Of a stretch of 20,299 nucleotides of DNA, positions 1-6,482 are shown one piece after another. The position numbers and the translations under genes were made by a program. Location of the stretch: assembly GCA_003484685.1 (NCBI GenBank), contig DNBB01000040.1, positions 1 through 20,299 of the forward strand, in the 5' to 3' direction. The DNA is from Candidatus Babelota bacterium. GTDB lineage: Bacteria; Babelota; Babeliae; Babelales; Babelaceae. Positions within the stretch are counted from its first letter, which is position 1. Every line of letters starts with the position of its first letter. The notes under the pieces were generated by a model. That model was not told the DNA's origin, searched no databases, and was given only the letters and a program-made list of their open reading frames with translations.

Positions 1-1628
1 TTGCAGCAGTTGCAGGAACAGGAATTTCTCTGGGCACGTTCTTTTTTTTACTGCTCGAGGAAGAACAGATACAAAACCAAACGCTCAAAAAAACCCACCG
101 CAAAATGTCGCAAATCATAAAAAAATTTGACGGCGCAGCGCCAATGCTACAAACAGCCGGCAAAGCACTCGAAGTTGTGCTCACTCTGGGTATTCTTGAA
201 AGCTTTAAAAAAATTTTTAGAAAGGTCGACAACAAGTTGCGGGGCCAAGAGCTATTAAACAAATACACCGACCATGAATATGTAGCTGATATCTCACTTG
301 ATGACGCCTGTTTTGATTACATTCGCCCATTGCTCTGGCCATTTTACCGCATAGCCGAATTTCTTAAAAACCCCGCTCAATTTGCCTTCACTGGACTGAG
401 AAACTGCCAAGCAATCCTCTTAATTGCACCACCGGGTTATGGAAAAAGCTTTACCGCCCGCGCCGCCGCAGGATTATTTAACAAATCCGCCGGCCGCACC
501 TCCTTTATTTCAATAAGTACGCTTGATCTAATGAAACAGATGCAAGATAATGCCGAAGCCCTCAATGGTATTATTGCGGAAGCCCGAGATAATGCGCCAT
601 GCGTCCTCTGGATCGATGAGATGCACCTGCTAGGGGGTGGCTTGCAAATCGAAAAAAATACGTTCATCCTGCAAGACATGCTCAAAGCGCTTGATGCACT
701 CAATCAGAATGCCGATCCTCAAAAAATGGTATTTGTTATCGGTGCAACCAATCGCCCCGATCTACTAGATGGCGCGCTTCTGCGTCATGGAAGATTTTCA
801 CAAATCATTACTCTTCCAGAACCAACATTTAACGATCGTATCAGCTTATTAGAAGCACTTTGCAAACAGTCTGCAATTGATCCAAGCCAAATAGACCTTC
901 CCTATATTGCGCGCATAACACCCGGGGCCAGTCCAAGCACATTAAGCGCACTTTTTGAACATGCGAACTTTTTGGCAAAACGAGAAAACTGTTGCCTAGG
1001 AACGAATCATCTATACCAAGCTATCAACACTATCGTTCGCAACATTCAACCATATACACCATACTCACGCGAGGAGCGTACGCTTATTGCTACGCAAGTT
1101 GCCGCAGAAGCGCTCTACCACGCCTGCACCAACAAACTCGAGATGATCGATGCAATCACTATTCGTCCAATCAAGGAAGAGATTCAAGAACAATACGATT
1201 GGATGACCAAAATTCCTGACAAAAAACACAAGCTATTTACGCAGCAGCGTGGCGCAGTCTTCTTCAAAAGAACCAATGAAAAAGTAGCGACACTCAACAC
1301 CCAAGAACTTGCGGGTAAAATAGCGCAAAATATCGCTACAAAAAAAATCCTCGGACAAGAATCATTAACACCTGAGCTGGAAAGAAACCAAACGGTCATC
1401 TTTAACGCCCTACTCTCCCAAGAGGCAAACAATCTCGATCTCAAACTAATTTCAAAACAACAACAAGATCTTGTGAAAGATCGCGCCTTTGAGAGACTCC
1501 ATAAACTTGAGTGTACGGTAGAGGAAGTCTTACAAAGCAACCGAGAAAAGCTTTCCATACTGGCAAAGTCATTGGAAGAAAAAGAATTTTTGCGTCATGA
1601 TGAAATTGCGCACCTTTGCAGCGCGTAG
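1..1628 (+). CDS. FtsH-like AAA+ ATPase with degenerate peptidase domain (5' partial)
   Basis: The frame is open from the left edge (codons from base 3), so the gene starts outside the window. The first ATG, at 105, has no Shine-Dalgarno sequence. The 34 codons before it encode a hydrophobic stretch (AGTGISLGTFFLLL) like a transmembrane helix, followed by acidic and polar residues. Counting from the ATG at 105, the AAA module has Walker A (APPGYGKS, 108-115), Walker B (VLWIDE, 167-172) and a second region of homology (ATNRP 214-218, RHGRF 227-231), closest in pattern to FtsH. After it, the region that aligns with the M41 peptidase keeps the flanks (A..AL then TIRP, against TIIP in FtsH) but the zinc motif HEAGH reads QVAAE (331-335). 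Family knowledge: FtsH is a membrane-bound hexameric ATP-dependent protease. Inference: a membrane-anchored AAA unfoldase or chaperone without protease activity. The AAA call is certain; the pseudo-protease reading is likely. Confidence 0.85.
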   Translation, partial: AAVAGTGISLGTFFFLLLEEEQIQNQTLKKTHRKMSQIIKKFDGAAPMLQTAGKALEVVLTLGILESFKKIFRKVDNKLRGQELLNKYTDHEYVADISLDDACFDYIRPLLWPFYRIAEFLKNPAQFAFTGLRNCQAILLIAPPGYGKSFTARAAAGLFNKSAGRTSFISISTLDLMKQMQDNAEALNGIIAEARDNAPCVLWIDEMHLLGGGLQIEKNTFILQDMLKALDALNQNADPQKMVFVIGATNRPDLLDGALLRHGRFSQIITLPEPTFNDRISLLEALCKQSAIDPSQIDLPYIARITPGASPSTLSALFEHANFLAKRENCCLGTNHLYQAINTIVRNIQPYTPYSREERTLIATQVAAEALYHACTNKLEMIDAITIRPIKEEIQEQYDWMTKIPDKKHKLFTQQRGAVFFKRTNEKVATLNTQELAGKIAQNIATKKILGQESLTPELERNQTVIFNALLSQEANNLDLKLISKQQQDLVKDRAFERLHKLECTVEEVLQSNREKLSILAKSLEEKEFLRHDEIAHLCSA

Positions 1629-1688
1629 AAGCAGATTGAAGCAAAAAGTATTAATTTATAATCAGAGCCGTATACTACCATCAGAAGG

Positions 1689-1707
1689 TATAATGCCCTG
1701 GTATTAT
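1689..1707 (+). promoter_or_regulatory. Candidate -10 box overlapping a small palindrome
   Basis: A perfect TATAAT lies at 1689-1694, about 30 bases before the ATG of the exported orphan gene, but no good -35 box sits 16-18 bases upstream. A second TATAAT-like element occurs about 35 bases earlier, after a TTGAAG with a short 15-base spacer. Bases 1690-1697 (ATAATGCC) pair with 1700-1707 (GGTATTAT) with one G-T wobble, so a palindrome overlaps the -10 box and probable start site. It could be an operator or chance; no regulator is identified. Confidence 0.4.
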
Positions 1708-1723
1708 TAAAGAAAGGACTATA

Positions 1724-2371
1724 ATGAAACAATATCTGAGTTTATTCGTGCTCGTTACTTCGGGCCTTTTGGGGTCTACATCTACCTCATTGGTTTATCC
1801 AAAGCCTGCGATCGTCACATCGACGATAAAAAACGTTAAGAGCACGCTAAATACTCCCGCAGGGAACTTTATGCAACGCGGTCTCCCGTATGCTCTTCTT
1901 TTTGTTTACTACATTCGCACTACAGAAGCCAGAGAACTGTTACCGATCCCCGGGCTTTCATACCTAAAGCAAAATATTATTGGTGGCACCCCATGCAAAG
2001 AGAAACGTTTTACACCCGAAACTTTAAATGAGCAGCTAACATTGAACACAGCAGAAAACACGACAGAAACCAAGACCGTCAAGGAATGGTACGATGCGTG
2101 GAAAAAAGCAACAAAAGAAAAGAATGGCCAAAAAGCTGATACGTCCGTAGCAAAATTCGTAAAAGAATACACAACCAAATATAACTACCTGACGTTTAAC
2201 ACAAGCGATCACATCCTAGGAGATGAGACGTTCGGCAACAAACTTGTCAAAGAATGTAAAAAGCTTGGTGTTTTTGCGCAACTCTTCAAGTGGTCGCTCA
2301 TCGGTTACATCACCGCAAACGTGGGTCGCGATGCAAAAGACATGCTCGACTACGTTACAACAGAAGAATAA
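1724..2371 (+). CDS. Small exported protein of unknown family
   Basis: A 215-aa protein with an ATG preceded by a good Shine-Dalgarno sequence (AAAGGA, 6-7 bases upstream). The N-terminus (MKQYLSLFVLVTSGLLGS) is a typical Sec signal peptide followed by a Ser/Thr-rich segment where cleavage is likely. A short hydrophobic stretch (LPYALLFVYYI, about residues 56-66) follows. The middle is rich in Thr, Lys and Glu and probably helical. Near the end is another mildly hydrophobic run (WSLIGYITANV). I recognise no family and no catalytic motif. It follows the AAA gene by 95 bp but has its own promoter candidate and is closed by a strong hairpin terminator, so it may be a single-gene transcript. Likely location: periplasm or outside the cell. 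The gene is well supported; the function is unknown. Confidence 0.8.
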   Translation: MKQYLSLFVLVTSGLLGSTSTSLVYPKPAIVTSTIKNVKSTLNTPAGNFMQRGLPYALLFVYYIRTTEARELLPIPGLSYLKQNIIGGTPCKEKRFTPETLNEQLTLNTAENTTETKTVKEWYDAWKKATKEKNGQKADTSVAKFVKEYTTKYNYLTFNTSDHILGDETFGNKLVKECKKLGVFAQLFKWSLIGYITANVGRDAKDMLDYVTTEE

Positions 2372-2396
2372 GCAAAATAACTTATTTGCACACAAG

Positions 2397-2431
2397 AGAA
2401 GAGGGCCAGGAATAAACTCTGGTCCTCTTCT
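2397..2431 (+). terminator. Strong hairpin terminator between convergent genes
   Basis: Thirteen-base arms (2397-2409 and 2419-2431), with a single G-T wobble, flank a 9-base loop and are followed on the plus strand by TTATTTAT. It ends the exported orphan gene. The stem abuts the stop codon of the minus-strand rpiB (2432-2434), so it may also end that transcript, although the tail on that side (CTTGTGTG) is less U-rich. Confidence 0.85.
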
Positions 2432-2854
2432 TTATTTATCAATCATCTGTATTCGTTCGTAATACCGACCACCCTTTGGTATCGCCTCGTACCACGCCTG
2501 AAAAATAGCGCCTAATTCATCGAGCGATACAAAATCAGCAGGAATAACGAGAACATTACACCAGTCATCTTCTCGTATCATGCGCGCTAAAGCATCATTC
2601 CAGGCAACCGCAGCATAAATACCGGGCAGCCGATTGGCGGCAATGGCCATGCCCGCTCCACTACCACAAAATAACACCCCACCATCAACGCGTTTTTCTA
2701 ATATCGCAGCACAAACCGCGCGCGCAAAAACTGGGTAGTCTGAACGCTCATCAGAAAACGCACCACAGTCTATAAAGGAATAGGGCAGCTGGCGTAAAAA
2801 CTCCTTGTGGGCATATCCACGATGATCCGCGCCTAAGGCTATATTACGCAACAT
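2432..2854 (-). CDS. rpiB: Ribose-5-phosphate isomerase B family protein, diverged
   Basis: RpiB/LacAB-family protein of 140 aa (family usual 140-150). The family interconverts ribose-5-phosphate and ribulose-5-phosphate in the non-oxidative pentose phosphate pathway, in the cytosol. Visible motifs: ADHRG (Asp10, His11), SDYP, the catalytic-cysteine loop FCGSGAGM (Cys63; Ser65 where Thr is usual), IAANRLPGIYAA, and GGRYYER with the phosphate-binding arginines. Unusual: the block HNDTNV of the E. coli enzyme, with its active-site His, reads DDWCNV (96-101), and the following GSRV reads PADF. The frame opens at a TTG further upstream, but the start is one of two adjacent ATGs at 2857 and 2854. 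The second is chosen because GGAG lies 7 bases before it and the product then begins MLRNIALGADH. The start overlaps the end of the upstream lipoprotein gene by 11 bp, implying translational coupling. Family assignment is firm; activity and substrate are less sure. Confidence 0.88.
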   Translation of the reverse strand: MLRNIALGADHRGYAHKEFLRQLPYSFIDCGAFSDERSDYPVFARAVCAAILEKRVDGGVLFCGSGAGMAIAANRLPGIYAAVAWNDALARMIREDDWCNVLVIPADFVSLDELGAIFQAWYEAIPKGGRYYERIQMIDK

Positions 2855-3401
2855 CATCACACTCCTGCCAAGTAACTGTAGTCCGATAGGTGGTATTAGC
2901 AACTTCAAGCGTCATGGGCATAGCTACGTCTGCAACAGCGAAAACAACTTCGTACATATTCTTTTTAAATCTCATAATCTTACGCCCAAAAATTGTTTGA
3001 TAGGCAGGCGAAAGTTCGATAGGGCGATATATCGTTGGCTGATAAACGGTATCTCCTACACGCAAAATACAAAACCAATCTTCTTGTTCACCATCCATAA
3101 GGACAATAAAGCGCTGTTCCTGGTTCGATGCCTTTACCACGCCACGATTATTTTGCGCATCCAAAAGCGCTTGTGCTGTCGCCTGGACCGCCGGAATATC
3201 CCATAAAATATAGAGGTCATTAATCGTATTAAGATAGTCATACACAGGAGCATGTCGGATATACGAACGAGCCTGATCGAGATCTTTATCATCAACTACT
3301 GCCGCCTGGCGAAAAGTGTGTTTAATCGAGCAGATGTATGACTCGCAGCCAGAAAGAATTATCAGCGAAAAAATCGCCCCTACTAAAATCACCCTCTTCA
3401 T
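2844..3401 (-). CDS. Putative lipoprotein of unknown function
   Basis: A 185-aa protein with a textbook lipoprotein signal: MKR, a hydrophobic core, and lipobox LSGC with Cys19 as the acylation site. An AAGGGGG ribosome binding site lies 7 bases before the ATG. The mature part has mixed helix and strand character, including a Tyr/Ile-rich stretch (VYQPTIYRPIEL, roughly residues 114-125). No family is recognised. It is the first gene of a two-gene minus-strand unit whose last codons overlap the rpiB start; it starts 68 bp from the divergent LolC/LolE-type gene. The proximity to a lipoprotein-sorting permease may be meaningful, since such permeases load LolA with lipoproteins for outer-membrane delivery, but a direct link is inference. 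There is no Asp after the lipidated Cys (it is CES), which by the E. coli +2 rule would favour outer-membrane sorting. Confidence 0.82.
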   Translation of the reverse strand: MKRVILVGAIFSLIILSGCESYICSIKHTFRQAAVVDDKDLDQARSYIRHAPVYDYLNTINDLYILWDIPAVQATAQALLDAQNNRGVVKASNQEQRFIVLMDGEQEDWFCILRVGDTVYQPTIYRPIELSPAYQTIFGRKIMRFKKNMYEVVFAVADVAMPMTLEVANTTYRTTVTWQECDDVA

Positions 3402-3425
3402 AATCAGGCCCCCTTAATTTATACT
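3397..3425 (+). promoter_or_regulatory. Candidate promoter for the LolC/LolE-type and pgk genes
   Basis: TTCATA (3397-3402), a 17-base spacer and TATACT (3420-3425) fit a sigma70-type promoter pointing right, with a leader of roughly 35 bases. It overlaps the start codon of the divergent lipoprotein gene, so the two directions could interfere. Found by eye; the -35 box matches consensus at only four positions. Confidence 0.35.
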
Positions 3426-3468
3426 AGAACCAACTTCTCCCCCGTTACCGTATAAGGATTGTATACTG

Positions 3469-4674
3469 ATGCTATCGCTTCTGCTAGCAAAAAAGCTCTT
3501 TTTTCCTTTTTGCAAAAATAAAAAATGGAACAAGTTAATATTCCTGGTTTGTCTTACCTTAGCCTTTGCCATAGCAGCATTGAGTATCACCGGAGCACTC
3601 TTGGAAGCATTTCATCAAGAAACCAAAAAAACATTTCAAAGTATTCAGAGTGATCTTTTTGTCTTACTACCGCAAAATGCCGATCAAAAAAACCTTAGTC
3701 AGATATTCAGTTCACAATTCTCAACCTCCATTAGGTCTTTTGCTTTCGCCTCTGAAGCACCGGTCATTGTGGCTAACCCCGAGCAGCAAAAATTTAGCAC
3801 CACGCAGCTGGTAACTCGCTCCTTTTCAGGATCAAAGAGCCCATACCAACTTCCTGCAACATGCACTCGCGAAGATTTTATACTTCCCGACGAGGGCAAC
3901 GTAATCATTGGAGCAACACTCGCGCAGGAACTTGGCGTACAACAAGGAGATAACATACTCGTTTGTACACAAGAGCTTTTTTCTGATCCAGAAAACATCG
4001 ACTGGGATGCCGCAACCCTTTGTGTACAAAGAATAATAACAAGTGGCATCGAAGAAATCGACAGCAGTTTATTGCTTTGCAACCAAGCAACATTCAATAA
4101 GACAACAAAGCGTTTCACTCCCAACCGCCTGGATATCGCGCTCGCATCGAAACAAAACCACTCAGAAGCTGCACAAAAAATCAGCGGCGTTATTGGCTTT
4201 CAAACCCACTCGTGGATCGACCTATACCCGACACTACAATCAGCGCTCAACCTAGAAACCTCAATCTTCTGGCTGGTAATCATCCTTGTTATGGCAATAA
4301 TCGTGCTTTCATTGCCAAGTCTACTGATCTTGCTTATTGAACAAAAAAAAGCGTCCATCAGTATACTCCTTGTTTCTGGCGTTCCACTGTCATCAATTCG
4401 TTATGCGCTTCACCTCTTTGGCTTCCTTCTTATTGCCCTGGCACAACTTATCGGCCTTGGATGCACTGCAATCTTATGCGCTATCGCAAACACCTATCGG
4501 CTCATCCCACTTCCTCCCAATTATTACCACGCGTATATTCATCTTTCGCTGCCTCTATGCACGAGCTTGATAATCATTAGCACTTCAACTATACTCGGTG
4601 GACTAGTAGTTTGGTGCACTGGACGCACACTTTCTCATACAAAGATCAGCTATTTCCTGAAAAAGGGCTTGTAA
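3469..4674 (+). CDS. LolC/LolE-family ABC transporter permease
   Basis: A 401-aa membrane protein with the layout of lipoprotein-releasing permeases: TM1 (about 22-46), a large periplasmic domain (47-262), TM2 (266-290), TM3 (312-340) and TM4 (358-383). Family signatures: VIIGATLAQELGVQQGD (145-161) in the periplasmic domain, the WIDL..TLQSALNLE segment just before TM2, and EQKKASISILLVSGVPLSSI (291-310), the cytoplasmic coupling-helix region that contacts the LolD ATPase. LolCDE extracts outer-membrane lipoproteins from the inner membrane and hands them to LolA. No LolD ATPase lies in the window, so it must be encoded elsewhere. AAGGA lies 10 bases before the ATG, a slightly long spacing. 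The stop codon overlaps the pgk start (TAATG). LolC versus LolE versus a single merged LolC/E protein cannot be decided; a MacB/FtsX-like exporter is the main alternative. Confidence 0.82.
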   Translation: MLSLLLAKKLFFPFCKNKKWNKLIFLVCLTLAFAIAALSITGALLEAFHQETKKTFQSIQSDLFVLLPQNADQKNLSQIFSSQFSTSIRSFAFASEAPVIVANPEQQKFSTTQLVTRSFSGSKSPYQLPATCTREDFILPDEGNVIIGATLAQELGVQQGDNILVCTQELFSDPENIDWDAATLCVQRIITSGIEEIDSSLLLCNQATFNKTTKRFTPNRLDIALASKQNHSEAAQKISGVIGFQTHSWIDLYPTLQSALNLETSIFWLVIILVMAIIVLSLPSLLILLIEQKKASISILLVSGVPLSSIRYALHLFGFLLIALAQLIGLGCTAILCAIANTYRLIPLPPNYYHAYIHLSLPLCTSLIIISTSTILGGLVVWCTGRTLSHTKISYFLKKGL

Positions 4675-5792
4675 TGATTTCCACTACGTTTACTCAATGG
4701 CCACTTGCAAAGCAGCATGTCCTCGTCCGTATTGATGGAAATGTACCACTGCACAATGATACTATTGTGAACGATTTTCGACTCCGTGCAGTAGAACCAA
4801 CTATTCGGTACTTATGCAATCGCGGAGCCTTTGTTACCCTCATTACGCATATTGGCAATCCACGCGGATACGATCCTAGCGTTTCAACGCGTCCCATCGC
4901 CTTTTGGTTCAATGAGCGGCAAATGCCCGTCCTTGTTTTAGAAAATACGCGGTTTGATCCCCGTGAAAAAAAAGGCGATCAAAAATTTTCTCAGACCCTT
5001 GCCCATGGACACGATTATTTTATCAATGATGCCTGGGGAACCATGCACCGAAATGATGCATCAATCGTTGCGCTAGCTAAATGCTTTGCGCCCGAACAGC
5101 GAAGCTGCGGCTTTCTTGTTCAGCTTGAAACAGAAAAATTATCGCGATTACGCAACCACCCTAAACGACCGTTTACCCTGTTTTTGGGCGGCGGGAAAAC
5201 CATAGATAAATTGCGTTATCTTCCCACGTTGATTGAACAAGAAAGGCTAAACCATCTTGTTATTCTTCCTGGAATCGCACACACATTTTTAGCCGCAAAT
5301 GGCGCAAATGGGGGGAAATCACCGGTACATAATGATCTTTTTGAACTCTGCAACACCATCAAAAAACTATGCCATCATCATCATGTTGAACTCCACCTTC
5401 CTGTTGACCTACTCGTTGGTGAAGGTTCATGGCAAGGAGTTAAACAAATACGGGCCGCCGAATCATTGCAAGCCGATGATGTAAGTATTAGTATTGGCCC
5501 AAAATCACTTGAAACATTCCAGGGAATCATCAATCGCTCAGAGAGTATTTTCTTCAACGGTATTATGGGAGAGCCGCGAATTCACGGAACATTAGAGTTT
5601 AGCGAGCGACTATTGACTGCTATCGGAATGAGTTCAGCATATACTGTCATCGGGGGCGGCGACACTGTTACCCTAGCAGAACGCTGTAACCTATCAGATT
5701 ATTTTTCATTCTGCTCTTCAGGGGGAGGCTCAACACTTGCATATATTGCCGGCACGCAACTCCCCGGTCTTTCCGTGTTTGAAAATCAATAG
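4674..5792 (+). CDS. pgk: Phosphoglycerate kinase, short and diverged
   Basis: Glycolytic kinase transferring phosphate between 1,3-bisphosphoglycerate and ADP in the cytosol. It has 372 aa (family usual 390-417). Start: the ATG at 4674 has AAAAGGG 6 bases upstream and overlaps the upstream stop; an ATG at 4611 in the same frame only adds non-homologous residues. Recognisable blocks: RIDGNVP (19-25), FRLRA (35-39), LENTRF (89-94), NDAWGTMHR (118-126), LGGGKTIDK (171-179), LPVDLLV (242-248), GPKSLETF (275-282), IGGGDT (326-331), SSGGG (348-352), LPG. Oddities: HLGRP reads HIGNP (59-63), so the usual 3-phosphoglycerate-binding Arg is Asn; about 20 residues are missing between STRPIAFW and LENTRF; and the NGPxGVFE nucleotide loop is shortened to NGIMGEPR (295-302). 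Asp21, Asn23, Arg38, His59, Arg93, Arg126, Lys175 and Lys179 are kept, so it could still be active. No frameshift is visible. Confidence 0.9.
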   Translation: MISTTFTQWPLAKQHVLVRIDGNVPLHNDTIVNDFRLRAVEPTIRYLCNRGAFVTLITHIGNPRGYDPSVSTRPIAFWFNERQMPVLVLENTRFDPREKKGDQKFSQTLAHGHDYFINDAWGTMHRNDASIVALAKCFAPEQRSCGFLVQLETEKLSRLRNHPKRPFTLFLGGGKTIDKLRYLPTLIEQERLNHLVILPGIAHTFLAANGANGGKSPVHNDLFELCNTIKKLCHHHHVELHLPVDLLVGEGSWQGVKQIRAAESLQADDVSISIGPKSLETFQGIINRSESIFFNGIMGEPRIHGTLEFSERLLTAIGMSSAYTVIGGGDTVTLAERCNLSDYFSFCSSGGGSTLAYIAGTQLPGLSVFENQ

Positions 5793-5795
5793 AAC

Positions 5796-6326
5796 TTATG
5801 CCAATGGACAAAAAGCAAGGAGTGAACAGGCATCTTCCCAAAGCTGCTCTAATTCGGCAATATCCTCTTCTGGCCGCTCGAAAACAATAAGCCCTTTATT
5901 TTCATGCGGCATTTCAAAAAAGGTAACGGCTGGAACACGAAAATCTAACTGTTCTGCAAGCGCTGACAAAGCATATTCACGCTGCTCTTGACGGCTAATG
6001 CTTTGCGGAGCAAGCGATCGAACTAATTTGTTAAACGACGAGCAGCGCATCCGCAATCCAAATGCATCTCGTTCAATCCAACAAGCTTCATGGCTATCCG
6101 TATGGTCTTGCACATCATACCCGGCAATTCCCCGTACACAATCAAAGTCAGGATTATCAACAAAAAATGCCGCTCGAGTCACATTAAAGCACTCCTGATG
6201 GCACAACTCGCCCAACACCAATTCTGCAGGGTTTTGGTATGTATACGAATCAAGCAGCTGGCGAGGAATTCTCGTAAGCCGTTGCACTACTGCAATTTGC
6301 CGCTTTGAAAGGTCATATACATTCAT
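5796..6326 (-). CDS. Conserved-looking protein of unknown function
   Basis: A 176-aa soluble protein without a signal peptide or membrane segment. Two ATGs are adjacent (6329 and 6326). GAGG lies 3 bases before the first and 6 before the second, so the second is preferred. The central part carries a cluster of potential metal ligands: LCHQEC (about 41-46), NPDFDC (about 58-63), then DHTDSHEAC (about 74-82). The C-terminal quarter is acidic (ERPEEDIAELEQLWED). I recognise no family. It converges on pgk with only 3 bases between stop codons, leaving no room for a terminator. No partner gene adjoins it on its own strand. The ligand cluster may bind metal or may be coincidence. Confidence 0.72.
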   Translation of the reverse strand: MNVYDLSKRQIAVVQRLTRIPRQLLDSYTYQNPAELVLGELCHQECFNVTRAAFFVDNPDFDCVRGIAGYDVQDHTDSHEACWIERDAFGLRMRCSSFNKLVRSLAPQSISRQEQREYALSALAEQLDFRVPAVTFFEMPHENKGLIVFERPEEDIAELEQLWEDACSLLAFCPLA

Positions 6327-6422
6327 CATACACCTCGTTACTTAGGCTACCACTTCTTGCACGTAAATACGAAAACCATCCTAGCAAAGGTAGTAATCAA
6401 AAAGCAATCAAGTCTATGCTTA

Positions 6423-6442
6423 AGTTTACACGACGGTAAACT
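6423..6442. repeat. 7-bp perfect inverted repeat upstream of the kinase-like gene
   Basis: AGTTTAC (6423-6429) and GTAAACT (6436-6442) flank a 6-base loop, 40 bases before the start codon at 6483. There is no U-run, so it is not a terminator. It lies in the only promoter-bearing gap (6330-6482), between this gene and the divergent orphan, and could be an operator or a leader hairpin. I see no other structure in this gap and no convincing promoter boxes. Confidence 0.4.
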
Positions 6443-6482
6443 GGCATCTACGCGCCCCCATTAACAGCAAAGGAACGCGAAT

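Noticed and set aside
1184..1558. Minus-strand ORF of 124 aa
   Set aside because: Antisense to the AAA gene's C-terminal region, which aligns with the FtsH peptidase domain; nothing supports the shadow.
3699..4124. Minus-strand ORF of 141 aa
   Set aside because: Antisense to the LolC/LolE-type permease, whose topology and motifs are convincing; no homology-like motif in the shadow.
4611..4673. Upstream ATG adding 21 residues to phosphoglycerate kinase
   Set aside because: These codons lie inside the permease gene, and a good ribosome site sits before the ATG at 4674, where family similarity begins.
4674..5792. pgk as a frameshifted pseudogene
   Set aside because: The frame is intact from start to stop and motifs occur in order; the shortening is by in-frame loss of loops.
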